DNA from: Streptomyces sp. NRRL S-1022
GTDB taxonomy: Bacteria > Actinomycetota > Actinomycetes > Streptomycetales > Streptomycetaceae
DNA length: 64,000 nucleotides
Assembly (NCBI RefSeq): GCF_000720135.1
Contig: NZ_JOIU01000009.1
Span: 124,001 to 188,000 of the forward strand
Reading direction: 5' to 3'
Position numbers and translations under genes: made by a program
Notes under the pieces: generated by a model
What the model saw: the letters and a program-made list of their open reading frames with translations, nothing else
Database searches by the model: none
What the model was told of the DNA's origin: nothing
Part shown: piece after piece, positions 25,786-36,806 of the stretch
How the letters are laid out: each line of letters begins with the position of its first letter
Position numbering within the stretch: position 1 is the stretch's first letter

Positions 25786-27006
25786 ATGGCAGGCCCCACC
25801 GACCTCGCGTTCGACCCCTGGGACCCGGCGTTCGTCGCCGACCCCTACCCCGCCTACGCCGATCTGCGCTCCCGCGGCCGGGTGATCCGGTACGAACCGA
25901 CCGACCAGTGGCTGGTCCCGCACCACGCGGACGTCTCGGCGCTGCTGCGGGACCGCCGGCTCGGCCGCACCCACCTGCACCGGTTCACCCACGAGGAATT
26001 CGGCCGGACCCCGCCCCCGCCGGAGCACGAGCCGTTCCACACCCTCAACGACCACGGGATGCTCGACCTGGAGCCGCCGGACCACACCCGGATCCGGCGC
26101 CTGGTGTCGAAGGCGTTCACCCCGCGCACGGTGGAGCGGCTGAAGCCGTACGTGGAGGCGCTGGCGGACGAGCTGGTGGCCGGCCTGGTCCGCGACGGCG
26201 GCGGTGATCTGCTGACCGACGTGGCGGAGCCGCTGCCGGTGGCCGTGATCGCCGAGATGCTGGGCATTCCGGAGGCGGACCGGGGGCAGCTGCGTCCCTG
26301 GTCGGCGGACATCTGCGGGATGTACGAGCTGAACCCGCCGCAGGAGACGGCCGCGAGGGCCGTGCGGGCGTCGGTGGAGTTCTCCGCGTACCTGCGGGAG
26401 TTGATCGCGGCCCGCCGCAAGGAGCCCGGCGAGGACCTGGTCTCGGGGCTGATCGCGGCCCATGACGCAGGCGACCGTCTCACCGAGCAGGAGATGATCT
26501 CCACGGCGGTGCTGCTGCTCAACGCCGGTCACGAGGCGACCGTCAACGCGACCGTGAACGGCTGGTGGGCCCTGTTCCGCAACCCCGCCCAGCTGGCCGC
26601 CCTGCGCGCCGACCACGGCCTGGTGCCGTCCGCGGTGGAGGAGCTGATGCGCTACGACACCCCGCTCCAGCTCTTCGAACGCTGGGTCCTGGACGACATC
26701 GAGATCGACGGCACGACGATCCCGAGGGGCGCGGAGGTCGCCCTGCTCTTCGGCTCCGCCAACCACGACCCGGCGGTCTTCACCGACCCCGGCCGCCTGG
26801 ACCTCGCCCGCGCCGACAACCCGCACATCTCCTTCAGCGCGGGCATCCACTACTGCATCGGCGCGCCCCTGGCCCGGATCGAGCTGGCCGCCTCCATGAG
26901 GGCCCTCCTCCGGCAGGCCCCGACCCTGGCCCTGGCGGCCGAGCCGGAGCGGAAGCCGGACTTCGTGATCCGGGGCCTGCGGGGCCTGGGCGTCGAGCTG
27001 CGCTGA
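25786..27006 (+). CDS. Cytochrome P450 (CYP107-like)
   Basis: A 406-residue P450. Cys357 in FSAGIHYCIGAPLARIE is the haem ligand, Glu286-Arg289 (EELMR) is the K-helix ExxR pair, and DHTRIRRLVSKAFTPR is the C-helix region. In the I helix the motif is A247-G-H-E-A-T252, so the position of the conserved Thr is Ala251, as in P450eryF (CYP107A1). It monooxygenates an unknown substrate. The gene stands alone; no ferredoxin lies next to it. It converges on the diacylglycerol kinase-like gene with 19 bp between stops. Confidence 0.92.
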   Translation: MAGPTDLAFDPWDPAFVADPYPAYADLRSRGRVIRYEPTDQWLVPHHADVSALLRDRRLGRTHLHRFTHEEFGRTPPPPEHEPFHTLNDHGMLDLEPPDHTRIRRLVSKAFTPRTVERLKPYVEALADELVAGLVRDGGGDLLTDVAEPLPVAVIAEMLGIPEADRGQLRPWSADICGMYELNPPQETAARAVRASVEFSAYLRELIAARRKEPGEDLVSGLIAAHDAGDRLTEQEMISTAVLLLNAGHEATVNATVNGWWALFRNPAQLAALRADHGLVPSAVEELMRYDTPLQLFERWVLDDIEIDGTTIPRGAEVALLFGSANHDPAVFTDPGRLDLARADNPHISFSAGIHYCIGAPLARIELAASMRALLRQAPTLALAAEPERKPDFVIRGLRGLGVELR

Positions 27007-27025
27007 CCACCCGCCCCCGGCGCGG

Positions 27026-27874
27026 TCAGATGTCCGTCGCCGGACCCGTGGCGGGCAGGGTGAGCGCCCAGGCGCTCTCCATCACCCGCCAGGTCCGCCG
27101 CCGTACCGGCCCGCAGACCGTCGCGTCGGCCCGGTAGCGGAAGTCGGCGCCCGTGACCGTCACCGTGCGGCCGGAGGCCAGCAGCGGGGTCGCCTCCGCG
27201 CCCACCGACAGGGGCCGCACCTCCACCGAGGCCACCCCGCCGGGGCCCGGGGCCACCGACACCGCCTCCACCGGCTGGTCCAGGTCCACCACCGGCTCCC
27301 CGTCGACCTCCACCCGCAGCCGGGTCGCGCCGGGGGAGGGGACGGCGGGCAGCCGGGCGGGGCGGGCGCCCAGCCGGACCAGGGAGCGGTACCAGGACCG
27401 GCCCGCGGAGAGCGGCACCGGGGCGGCCGGCTCCCGGACCGGCGCCGACGGGATGCCGAGCGCGCCCAGCACCACCCCGTCGCTGTCGTCGACCAGCATG
27501 TCCAGCCGGCGCTCGGCGCCGTCCAGGACCGCCCGAGCTGCCGCGACCGCCCCGGAGGGCACCCCGAGCGACTCGGCGAGCGCGGTACGGCCCACGGGCA
27601 CCACCGCCAGCGCGCACCGGGCCAGCTCCCGCTGCCGGTGCAGCAGCGTCACGGCCCGCACCAGCGTCCGGTCGTCGCCGATCAGGACCGGCCGCCGGGA
27701 CCCCCTACGGCCCAGTGCCCGGGCGAATTCCTCCGGCCCCTCCGGGAGACACACCTTGGTCGCCGCACCCGCGCTGAGCACGTCTTTCGCGATGCGTACG
27801 GACTCTGCGTCCGTCTGCCGCGCGGCCGGATCGATGATCACCAGCAGCTGATCGGACGTCGCGAAAGTCGCCAC
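27026..27874 (-). CDS. Diacylglycerol kinase catalytic-domain protein
   Basis: A 282-residue protein. LLVIIDPAARQTDAESVRIA, RRPVLIGDDRTLVRAVTLLH and ALAVVPVGRTALAESLGVPS correspond to the DAGK/NAD-kinase-like fold: the usual nucleotide-binding GGDGT is GDDRT here and the GTGN-like loop is VGRTA. The key glycines are thus partly changed, and lipid-kinase activity should not be assumed. The GTG start at 27874 has GAGG about 10 nt upstream; longer frames upstream run into the purA promoter. It is divergent from purA. Confidence 0.7.
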   Translation of the reverse strand: MATFATSDQLLVIIDPAARQTDAESVRIAKDVLSAGAATKVCLPEGPEEFARALGRRGSRRPVLIGDDRTLVRAVTLLHRQRELARCALAVVPVGRTALAESLGVPSGAVAAARAVLDGAERRLDMLVDDSDGVVLGALGIPSAPVREPAAPVPLSAGRSWYRSLVRLGARPARLPAVPSPGATRLRVEVDGEPVVDLDQPVEAVSVAPGPGGVASVEVRPLSVGAEATPLLASGRTVTVTGADFRYRADATVCGPVRRRTWRVMESAWALTLPATGPATDI

Positions 27875-27916
27875 CTCGGTCCTGCCTCGCTTCCTCGGGT
27901 AGCATCTTTGTGCAAG

Positions 27917-27944
27917 AGCCCCTTGCGCTATTGCGCCAGGGGCT
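27917..27944 (+). other. Hairpin in the purA upstream region
   Basis: AGCCCC-T-T-GCGC (27917-27928) pairs with GCGC-C-AGGGGCT (27933-27944) over a TATT loop with one mismatch. It lies 128 bp before the purA start and 43 bp upstream of the divergent gene. It could be a terminator-like or leader structure; no riboswitch class is recognised. Confidence 0.4.
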
Positions 27945-28071
27945 TCGTCTATTCCGGGGCATCCGGTCCGACGGTTGTGCGACCGAAGACGGTCGCGGTG
28001 GTACGCGGCGGTGAACCTTACGCCCACGCCCCCGACCTTGGACATGCCCCGCCCGGAAGGGGTGTACGCGC

Positions 28072-29355
28072 GTGCCCGCACTTGTGCTGCTCGGTGCTCA
28101 GTGGGGTGACGAAGGCAAGGGAAAGGCGACGGACCTGCTCGGTGGTTCCGTCGACTATGTGGTGCGCTACCAGGGCGGCAACAACGCCGGCCACACGGTA
28201 GTCGTGGGTGATCAGAAGTACGCCCTCCACCTTCTCCCTTCCGGGATCCTCTCGCCCTCGTGTGTCCCGGTCATCGGCAACGGCGTCGTCGTCGACCCGT
28301 CGGTCCTGCTCTCCGAGCTGAGCGGTCTGAACGAGCGAGGCGTCGACACGTCCAAGCTCCTGATCAGTGGTAACGCGCACATCATCACGCCGTACAACGT
28401 GACCGTCGACAAGGTGACGGAACGCTTCCTCGGCAAGCGCAAGATCGGCACGACCGGCCGCGGCATCGGCCCGACCTACTCGGACAAGATCAACCGCGTG
28501 GGCATCCGGGTCCAGGACCTCTACGACGAGTCGATCCTCCAGCAGAAGGTGGAGGCCGCCCTCGACGTCAAGAACCAGATCCTGACCAAGCTCTACAACC
28601 GGCGCGCCATCGCCGCCGAGCAGGTGGTCGAGGAGCTGCTGGGCTACGCCGAGCAGATCAAGCCGTACGTCGCCGACACGGTGCTGGTCCTGAACCAGGC
28701 CCTGGAGGACGACAAGGTCGTGCTCTTCGAGGGCGGCCAGGGCACCCTGCTGGACATCGACCACGGCACGTACCCGTTCGTGACGTCCAGCAACCCGACC
28801 GCGGGCGGCGCCTGCACCGGCGCCGGCGTGGGCCCCACGAAGATCAGCCGCGTCATCGGCATCCTCAAGGCCTACACGACCCGCGTCGGCGCCGGCCCGT
28901 TCCCGACCGAGCTGTTCGACGAGGACGGCGAGGCGCTGCGCCGCATCGGCGGCGAGCGGGGCGTCACCACCGGCCGTGACCGCCGCTGCGGCTGGTTCGA
29001 CGCGGTCATCGCCCGCTACGCGACCCGCGTGAACGGCCTGACCGACTTCTTCCTCACCAAGCTGGACGTCCTCACCGGCTGGGAGCAGATCCCGGTCTGC
29101 GTGGCCTACGAGATCGACGGCAGGCGGGTCGAGGAGCTGCCGTACTCGCAGACCGACTTCCACCACGCCAAGCCGGTCTACGAGACCCTGCCGGGCTGGT
29201 CGGAGGACATCACCAAGGCGAAGTCCTTCTCCGACCTGCCGAAGAACGCCCAGAACTACGTCAAGGCGCTGGAGGAGATGTCCGGCGCGCCGATCTCCGC
29301 GATCGGCGTGGGTCCGGGCCGCGACGAGACGATCGAGATCAACTCGTTCCTCTAG
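28072..29355 (+). CDS. purA: Adenylosuccinate synthetase
   Basis: A 427-residue GTP-dependent enzyme that converts IMP and aspartate to adenylosuccinate on the way to [21 protein letters not shown] contains the catalytic Asp and Lys, NNAGHTVVV the catalytic His, [19 protein letters not shown] the IMP loop, and [13 protein letters not shown] the second IMP/aspartate segment. FLTKLDVL is the guanine-binding TKxD-like motif. Length is standard. The start is GTG 28072, and a terminator follows. Confidence 0.97.
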   Translation: MPALVLLGAQWGDEGKGKATDLLGGSVDYVVRYQGGNNAGHTVVVGDQKYALHLLPSGILSPSCVPVIGNGVVVDPSVLLSELSGLNERGVDTSKLLISGNAHIITPYNVTVDKVTERFLGKRKIGTTGRGIGPTYSDKINRVGIRVQDLYDESILQQKVEAALDVKNQILTKLYNRRAIAAEQVVEELLGYAEQIKPYVADTVLVLNQALEDDKVVLFEGGQGTLLDIDHGTYPFVTSSNPTAGGACTGAGVGPTKISRVIGILKAYTTRVGAGPFPTELFDEDGEALRRIGGERGVTTGRDRRCGWFDAVIARYATRVNGLTDFFLTKLDVLTGWEQIPVCVAYEIDGRRVEELPYSQTDFHHAKPVYETLPGWSEDITKAKSFSDLPKNAQNYVKALEEMSGAPISAIGVGPGRDETIEINSFL

Positions 29356-29367
29356 GCACCGCACTGG

Positions 29368-29411
29368 ACCGCCCGCCGGCCCGCCCTCCCCGGGCGTCGC
29401 CGGCGGGCGGT
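29368..29411 (+). terminator. Stem-loop after purA
   Basis: ACCGCCCGCCGGC (29368-29380) pairs with 29399-29411, and CGCCC/GGGCG inside extends the hairpin. Confidence 0.8.
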
Positions 29412-29442
29412 CGCGTCGTCGTACCCGGTGGACAATGGACGT

Positions 29443-29670
29443 ATGGGCGTCCACCGGAGCGCGCTGTGCCGGGGACCGTACGGCGGTGAGGGGCACCGGG
29501 CCGGCGGCACGGACTGCTCGGACCCGGCCGTCTTCGAGGTCGTCCGCCACGGCAGACCGCCCCTGCTCGTGTGCCCGGTGCACCTCGGCCCGTCGCTGTT
29601 GATGGCGGCCGGGGTGCTGTGGCCCCCGGTGATCCGCCTCATCGCCCGCGTCCCCGGCCTGCCGGGGTAG
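29443..29670 (+). CDS. Small hypothetical protein with three cysteines
   Basis: A 75-residue protein starting MGVHRSALCRGPYGGEGHRA, with CSDPAVFEVVRHGRPPLLVC and a hydrophobic C-terminal third (LLMAAGVLWPPVIRLIARVP). Cys9, Cys27 or so, and Cys46 could bind a metal or form a disulfide. No ribosome site is obvious and an in-frame GTG at 29428 is possible. It lies after the purA terminator and converges on the next gene with 9 bp between them. No family recognised. Confidence 0.4.
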   Translation: MGVHRSALCRGPYGGEGHRAGGTDCSDPAVFEVVRHGRPPLLVCPVHLGPSLLMAAGVLWPPVIRLIARVPGLPG

Positions 29671-29679
29671 GCCCGGGCG

Positions 29680-30330
29680 TCAGCTGAACACGATCATCGA
29701 GCCCTGGGCCAGGGAGCGGGTCGCCGCCGCGTGCAGGCCCAGCCAGACGTGGCGTTCGCGGGCGAAGGGGCTGGGGTCGTACGGGGCCGGGACGGCCGGT
29801 TCCTCCAGCTCCGTGGGGGCCGTGGGCGCGGCGGGGGGCGCCGGGGGGTTGGCCGGGTCGATGCCGATGGACGGGGCGACGTACTGGAGTTCGCGCAGCA
29901 GTGTCTGGGCGGAGCCCAAGGGGCCGCCGCCGGCGAGGAGTTCGTCGTTGGACAGCGGGTGCGGGAAGTCCACGGGGACGTAGGCGCCCGCGTGGTCGTA
30001 GTGCCAGACCAGGTGGGACTGCTGGGCCGTCGACTCGAACATCTCCAGCAACTGCTCGTAGTCGCCGCCCAGTTCGTCCACCGGCGTCACCGGCAGCCCG
30101 CAGACCTGGAGCAGGTACACCCGGCGCAGGAAGTGCAGGGCGTCGTAGTCGAAACCGGCGACCGGGGCGACGTCGCCGGACAGGCCCGGCATGTACTGGT
30201 ACACCGGCACCGGCGGCAGGCCGGCCTCGGCCAGGGCCTTGTTGTACTGCGCGAGTTCCTCGGCGAAGGGGTTGTCCGGGGTGTGGCACAACACGTCCAC
30301 GAGCGGTACCAGCCACAGGTCACAGGCCAA
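29680..30330 (-). CDS. Conserved hypothetical cytosolic protein
   Basis: A 216-residue protein, best started at the TTG at 30330, because GAGGAG lies 7 nt upstream and the sequence then begins (M)ACDLWLVPLVDVLCHTPDNP. FAEELAQYNKALAEAGLPPV, GFDYDALHFLRRVYLLQVCG, GDYEQLLEMFESTAQQSHLV and YDHAGAYVPVDFPHPLSNDE suggest a folded mostly helical domain, followed by a Pro/Ala linker and a short C-terminal strand-rich tail. No family is recognised. It lies downstream of the GntR gene on the same strand with a 122-bp gap. Confidence 0.65.
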   Translation of the reverse strand: MACDLWLVPLVDVLCHTPDNPFAEELAQYNKALAEAGLPPVPVYQYMPGLSGDVAPVAGFDYDALHFLRRVYLLQVCGLPVTPVDELGGDYEQLLEMFESTAQQSHLVWHYDHAGAYVPVDFPHPLSNDELLAGGGPLGSAQTLLRELQYVAPSIGIDPANPPAPPAAPTAPTELEEPAVPAPYDPSPFARERHVWLGLHAAATRSLAQGSMIVFS

Positions 30331-30452
30331 AAGAGGGCTCCTCGCATCGGCAGGCGCGTGATCACGCACGGCAGCAGGTGGTCAGGGAAGGGTAGTCGGT
30401 ACGGCCCCGGGGCGGCTCCCCTCGGACGGCACGGAGGGACCGTACCGGTCAC

Positions 30453-31148
30453 TTACCCGTTGGTCAGGTGTTCCAGCAGCGCCAGTGAGTGGGCGTTGGC
30501 GGCGGCGACGATCGCGTGGGCGGCCTCGGCCTCGCGCCGGGCCAGCGCGTCGACCAGTTCGGGGTGCCCGGCCCAGAGCCGGCCGCGCAGGTCGGGCAGG
30601 CGGAGCAGGTGCTGCACCGCGCAGACCCAGGACTGCACGCGCAGGCGGTGCAGGAAGTCACCGAGGTAGGGGTTGCCGAACAGGGCGCTCAGCTCGCGCC
30701 AGAACCGCAGGTCGTAGCCGATGAGGACGGTGACGTCGCCGGCGGTCGCGGCGCGCTGGGCCTCCTCGCCGCGGCGGCGCACGGTGGCCAGGGCGGCGGC
30801 CGTGCGCGGGTCCTCGGGCGGGGTGCGGAAGGCCGGGTGGCCGGTGGAGAGGGCCTGGAACATGCCGTCGGTGACCAGGCTGCGGGCCTCGATCATGTCC
30901 CGGTAGTCGGTGAGCGAGTACTCGGGCAGCCGGAAGCCGCGGTGCTGGTCGGCCTCCAGGATGCCCTGCGCGGACAGGTCGACCAGCGCTTCGCGGACGG
31001 GGGTGGCGGAGACGCCGTACTGGTCGGCTATCTCCTTGACGGTGAACGCCCGGCCCGGGCGCAGCCGCCCGGCCAGCACCTCGTCACGGAGCGCGTCCGC
31101 GATCTGCTGGCGCAGGGTGCTGCGCGTCACGGTGCCGTTGCCGGGCAT
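30453..31148 (-). CDS. GntR-family regulator (FadR/FCD type)
   Basis: A 231-residue repressor-like protein. The winged helix (about 8-70) contains LRQQIADALRDEVLAGRLRP and FTVKEIADQYGVSATPVREA, and the FCD ligand domain (about 85-220) begins YRDMIEARSLVTDGMFQAL with metal/ligand residues in LIGYDLRFWRELSALFGNPY. FCD regulators sense small carboxylates. The aminotransferase gene upstream on the same strand is a natural target, although nothing in the sequence proves it. Confidence 0.9.
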   Translation of the reverse strand: MPGNGTVTRSTLRQQIADALRDEVLAGRLRPGRAFTVKEIADQYGVSATPVREALVDLSAQGILEADQHRGFRLPEYSLTDYRDMIEARSLVTDGMFQALSTGHPAFRTPPEDPRTAAALATVRRRGEEAQRAATAGDVTVLIGYDLRFWRELSALFGNPYLGDFLHRLRVQSWVCAVQHLLRLPDLRGRLWAGHPELVDALARREAEAAHAIVAAANAHSLALLEHLTNG

Positions 31149-31274
31149 GGTCCGGACCTCTCCTCACCCGTCCGGGTGACGTACTCGTACGGACGCGCGG
31201 ATAAAACGCGTCCATTTGCTTACGAGCACGTCACCTTACGCGTTCGGACCGGCCCGGCGGCAGCCGTGGTTCGG

Positions 31275-32630
31275 TCACACGGTGTGTTCGTCGGCGGCGC
31301 TCAGCGCGGCGTCGAGCGCGGCCAGGCCCGCCTTCAGCTCGGCCTCGGTGGCGTTGCACGGCGGGACCACGTGGGTGCGGTTCATGTTCACGAAGGGCCA
31401 CAGGCCGTTCCGCTTGGCGGCGGCGGCGAACGCGGCCATGGGGGCGTTCGCCTCGCCGGCCGCGTTGTACGGCACCAGCGGCTCGCGGGTCTCCCGGTTC
31501 CGCACCAGCTCCAGCGCCCAGAACATGCCGGTACCGCGCACCTCGCCGACGCTCGGGTGGCGCTCGGCCAGCGCGGCGAGGCCCGGGCCGACGACGCTCT
31601 CGCCGAGCCGCTTGGCGTTCTCGACCACGCCCTCCTGCGCCATCACGTTGATCGTGGCGACGGCGGCGGCGCAGGCCAGCGGGTGCCCGGAGTAGGTGAG
31701 CCCGCCCGGGTACGGCCGCTTGCCGAAGGTCTCGGCGATCTCCTGGGAGATGGCCACACCGCCGAGCGGCACGTACCCCGAGTTCACGCCCTTGGCGAAG
31801 GTCATCAGGTCGGGGGTGACGCCGAACAGGTCGGCCGCGAACCACTCGCCGGTGCGGCCGAAGCCGGCCATGACCTCGTCCAGGATGAAGACGATGCCGT
31901 ACTTGTCGCACAGCTCGCGCACGCCCGCCAGGTAGCCGGGCGGCGGGACCATGATCCCGGCGGTGCCCGGGATGGTCTCCAGGATGATCGCGGCGATCGT
32001 CCCCGGGCCCTCGAAGGCGATCGTCGTCTCCAGGTGCTCCAGCGCCCGGGCGCACTCCTGCTCCTCGGTCTCGGCGTAGAAGCGGGAGCGGTAGAGGAAC
32101 GGCGCCCAGAAGTGGACGACGCCGGCGGCGGCGCTGTCGGAGGCCCAGCGGCGCGGGTCGCCGGTGAGGTTGACGGCCTGCTGGGTGCCGCCGTGGTACG
32201 AGCGGTAGGCCGAGAGCACCTTCGGGCGGCCCGTGTGCAGCCGGGCCATGCGCACCGCGTGCTCGACGGCGTCCGCCCCGCCGTTGGTGAAGAAGATCTT
32301 GTCGAGGTCGCCGGGGGTCCGCTCGGCGATCAGCCGGGCCGCCTCCGAGCGGGCCTCGACGGCGAACGCGGGCGCGAAGGTGGTGAGCTTCGCGGCCTGC
32401 TCCTGGATCGCGGCGACGACCCGGGGGTGCTGGTAGCCGATGTTGGTGAAGACGAGGCCGCTGGTGAAGTCGAGATACCGCGTGCCGTCGTAGTCCCAGA
32501 AGTACGACCCCTCGGCGCCGGCGACGGCGAGGGGGTCGATGAGGTCCTGGGCGGACCAGGAGTGGAAGACGTGCGCACGGTCCGCGGCCTTCACCGCGGC
32601 GCCGGCTTCGGGGCTGGGCTGAGGGGTCAT
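31275..32630 (-). CDS. Class III PLP-dependent aminotransferase
   Basis: A 451-residue omega-aminotransferase. GSYFWDYDGTRYLDFTSGLV, NIGYQHPRVVAAI, FFTNGGADAVEHAVRMARLH, ILDEVMAGFGRTGEWFA and TFAKGVNSGYVPLGGVAIS are class III motifs; the Lys in FAKGVN binds PLP. FHSWSAQDLIDPLAVAGAEG resembles the beta-alanine or taurine:pyruvate type, so an omega-amino acid is a likely substrate. The ATG at 32630 was chosen over one 36 nt upstream. The GntR gene downstream is probably its regulator. Confidence 0.88.
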   Translation of the reverse strand: MTPQPSPEAGAAVKAADRAHVFHSWSAQDLIDPLAVAGAEGSYFWDYDGTRYLDFTSGLVFTNIGYQHPRVVAAIQEQAAKLTTFAPAFAVEARSEAARLIAERTPGDLDKIFFTNGGADAVEHAVRMARLHTGRPKVLSAYRSYHGGTQQAVNLTGDPRRWASDSAAAGVVHFWAPFLYRSRFYAETEEQECARALEHLETTIAFEGPGTIAAIILETIPGTAGIMVPPPGYLAGVRELCDKYGIVFILDEVMAGFGRTGEWFAADLFGVTPDLMTFAKGVNSGYVPLGGVAISQEIAETFGKRPYPGGLTYSGHPLACAAAVATINVMAQEGVVENAKRLGESVVGPGLAALAERHPSVGEVRGTGMFWALELVRNRETREPLVPYNAAGEANAPMAAFAAAAKRNGLWPFVNMNRTHVVPPCNATEAELKAGLAALDAALSAADEHTV

Positions 32631-32854
32631 GCCGGTGAGCGTAAATGTCCGCGATGCGGAAGGCATATCGGCGTGATGTTCCGTGGACGACGGGAATTCG
32701 CGACAGGTTGTCGACGGGAGGGCCCGGGAAAGGACGGCCCGGGGACGAACCGGACGGGCCTGTTACGGAACCGTAGACCCAGCTCCGCTCCCGCCCTCGT
32801 ACCGCCGCACTATTCTCGGTCGTTGCATACCTATGGGGGGAAGGCGGCGCGGGG

Positions 32855-34750
<1,896 letters not shown>

Positions 34751-34770
34751 GCCGGGGCCGGGACACCCCC

Positions 34771-35520
34771 CTAGCGCGGCTCCGGGGGCCGTTGCCGGGG
34801 CATGTTTGGGCGGCTGCCGTTCGCCGGGGGCAGGGGAAAGCGGCCCCCGCCGCCCCCGACCTCCTGCCGCGGCACCGCCGCCACCGCCGTCTGGATGCCC
34901 AGCGGCGCAGCCCCCGTGCGGAACTCCACCATCCAGTCGGTGGTCTCCGTGCGCACCAGCTCCGTGATGTCCTCCGAGAAGCGCCGCAGCACCGACAGGC
35001 ACCGCTCGGCCGCCTCGCTCGCCGTGCCCTCCGCCGGTCCCAGCACCTCTCGCACGCTCTCCGAGGCCCAGTCGAACTGGAACACCTGCAGCCGCCGCTG
35101 CACCGCCTGGGCGGTGGCGACGTCCCTTATCCAGCCGGAGGTGACGCCGAAGAACCGGTCGACACCGACGCAGGCGGCCGTGAGCAGCAGCGCCAGACAG
35201 CCCCAGGGCGCGACCCCGCCGGCCGCCCCGGTCAGCTCCAGCAGGGGCAGCGCGGCCCCGGCCACCGCGCCGGCCGCGGCCCCGATCCGCAGCACGCGGG
35301 CCCCGCGCCGCTTCCACACCCGGTCCCGCAGATACCAGGCCGCCGTCTCCAGTGCCCGCCGCTCCACCCACCGGTACAGCTCGTCGAGCCGTTCGGCGGG
35401 CTCGCCCCAGTCCCCGAGCGGGAACGCCCGCCCGGTCAGATCGCCCGGCCGCAGCCCGGCCGCACCCTCGCCCCGCCCGTCCTGAGGCGGACCCTCGGGC
35501 TGCATCTCCGGCTGACCCAC
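34771..35520 (-). CDS. SLATT-like two-helix membrane protein
   Basis: A 249-residue protein from a GTG at 35520, which has AGGGAG 6 nt upstream. WGEPAERLDELYRWVERRAL and ETAAWYLRDRVWKRRGARVL precede two transmembrane helices (about 90-140, VLRIGAAAGAVAGAALPLLE and WGCLALLLTAACVGVDRFFG), then a helical cytosolic part with SGWIRDVATAQAVQRRLQVF. This matches SLATT (SMODS and SLOG-associating two-TM effector) proteins, which in other contexts are pore-like effectors of nucleotide signalling. No SMODS or SLOG gene is adjacent here, so a defence role is doubtful. Confidence 0.7.
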   Translation of the reverse strand: MGQPEMQPEGPPQDGRGEGAAGLRPGDLTGRAFPLGDWGEPAERLDELYRWVERRALETAAWYLRDRVWKRRGARVLRIGAAAGAVAGAALPLLELTGAAGGVAPWGCLALLLTAACVGVDRFFGVTSGWIRDVATAQAVQRRLQVFQFDWASESVREVLGPAEGTASEAAERCLSVLRRFSEDITELVRTETTDWMVEFRTGAAPLGIQTAVAAVPRQEVGGGGGRFPLPPANGSRPNMPRQRPPEPR

Positions 35521-35770
35521 CCGGCACTCCCTACTGATGACGGATCGCTGCTCACCACCGGTCACTTTGCGTGACATTTCATGCCGGTGCGCGGCCCCCT
35601 TCCTACCGCCCAATGGGTGGCGGAGAGGGAGCTTTCCCAGCTTTTCCGCCCGGACGGGGGCCTTGATCAGGTATACGACTGCCGAACTTCTCACTCGAAA
35701 GAGTGGCGGGGCGATGGGGGCGTGGACCACGTAGGCTCGTGCTCAAGGAGAAGACGCTAAGGAGCTGATC

Positions 35771-36133
35771 GTGTTTCCCGGTGGTGGCCAGGCCAATATG
35801 CAGCAGTTGCTCCAGCAGGCCCAGAAGATGCAGCAGGACCTGCAGCGGGCCCAGGAGGAGCTGGCGAACACGGAGGTCGACGGGCAGGCGGGCGGCGGAC
35901 TGGTGCAGGCCACCGTGACCGGCGCCGGCGAGCTGCGCGCCCTCAGGATCGACCCGAAGGCGGTGGACCCGGAGGCCGCGACGCCCGAGGAGACGGCGGA
36001 GACCCTCGCCGACCTGGTCGTGGCGGCCGTGCAGGCGGCCACCGAGAACGCCCAGGCGCTCCAGCAGCAGAAGCTGGGCCCCCTCGCCCAGGGGCTGGGC
36101 GGCGGCAGCGGCATCCCGGGCCTGCCGTTCTGA
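35771..36133 (+). CDS. YbaB/EbfC nucleoid-associated protein
   Basis: A 120-residue dimeric DNA-binding protein. [40 protein letters not shown] and [20 protein letters not shown] are the YbaB helix, basic turn and strand elements, and there is a Gln/Gly-rich C-terminus ending GLPF. The start is GTG 35771 with AAGGAG upstream. It sits 73 bp before recR, the classic ybaB-recR order, and likely shares its transcript. Confidence 0.93.
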   Translation: MFPGGGQANMQQLLQQAQKMQQDLQRAQEELANTEVDGQAGGGLVQATVTGAGELRALRIDPKAVDPEAATPEETAETLADLVVAAVQAATENAQALQQQKLGPLAQGLGGGSGIPGLPF

Positions 36134-36206
36134 GGCATCCGCCTTCCGAGCGGAGGCGGGAGCCGACTACCGTACGTACCGCAAGGTCTCCAGGAAAGGC
36201 AGTCCG

Positions 36207-36806
36207 TTGTACGAAGGCGTGGTCCAGGACCTCATCGACGAGCTGGGGCGGCTGCCCGGCGTCGGTCCCAAGAGCGCGCAGCGGATCGCCTTCCACATCC
36301 TGCAGGCCGAGCCGACGGACGTGAAGCGGCTCGCGCAGGCCCTCCTGGAGGTGAAGGCGAAGGTCCGCTTCTGCGCCACGTGCGGCAACGTGGCACAGGA
36401 GGAGCTGTGCGGCATCTGCCGCGACCCGCGCCGCGACCCCTCCGTCATCTGCGTGGTGGAGGAACCCAAGGACGTCGTCGCGATCGAGCGCACCCGTGAG
36501 TTCCGCGGCCGGTACCACGTCCTCGGCGGCGCCATCAGCCCCATCGAGGGCGTGGGACCGGACGACCTGCGTATACGGGAACTTCTCGCGCGGTTGGCCG
36601 ACGGGACGGTCACGGAACTGATCCTGGCCACGGACCCGAATCTGGAGGGCGAGGCCACGGCGACGTACCTCGCCCGCATGATCAAGCCCATGGGCCTGAA
36701 GGTCACCCGCCTGGCCAGCGGCCTCCCGGTGGGTGGCGACCTGGAATACGCGGACGAGGTGACCCTCGGCCGCGCCTTCGAGGGGAGACGACTCCTAGAT
36801 GTCTGA
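36207..36806 (+). CDS. recR: Recombination mediator RecR
   Basis: A 199-residue protein that works with RecO (and RecF) to load RecA on gapped [23 protein letters not shown] is the helix-hairpin-helix, [16 protein letters not shown] the four-Cys zinc finger, and [20 protein letters not shown] with [20 protein letters not shown] the Toprim domain. It starts with TTG 36207, preceded by AGGAAAGG at proper spacing. It overlaps the DUF5063 gene by 8 bp. Confidence 0.96.
   Translation: MYEGVVQDLIDELGRLPGVGPKSAQRIAFHILQAEPTDVKRLAQALLEVKAKVRFCATCGNVAQEELCGICRDPRRDPSVICVVEEPKDVVAIERTREFRGRYHVLGGAISPIEGVGPDDLRIRELLARLADGTVTELILATDPNLEGEATATYLARMIKPMGLKVTRLASGLPVGGDLEYADEVTLGRAFEGRRLLDV

Noticed and set aside
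29356-29680. Degenerate tRNA or mobile element scar
   Set aside because: No cloverleaf, no direct repeats or transposase remnants; only the purA terminator and a small ORF.
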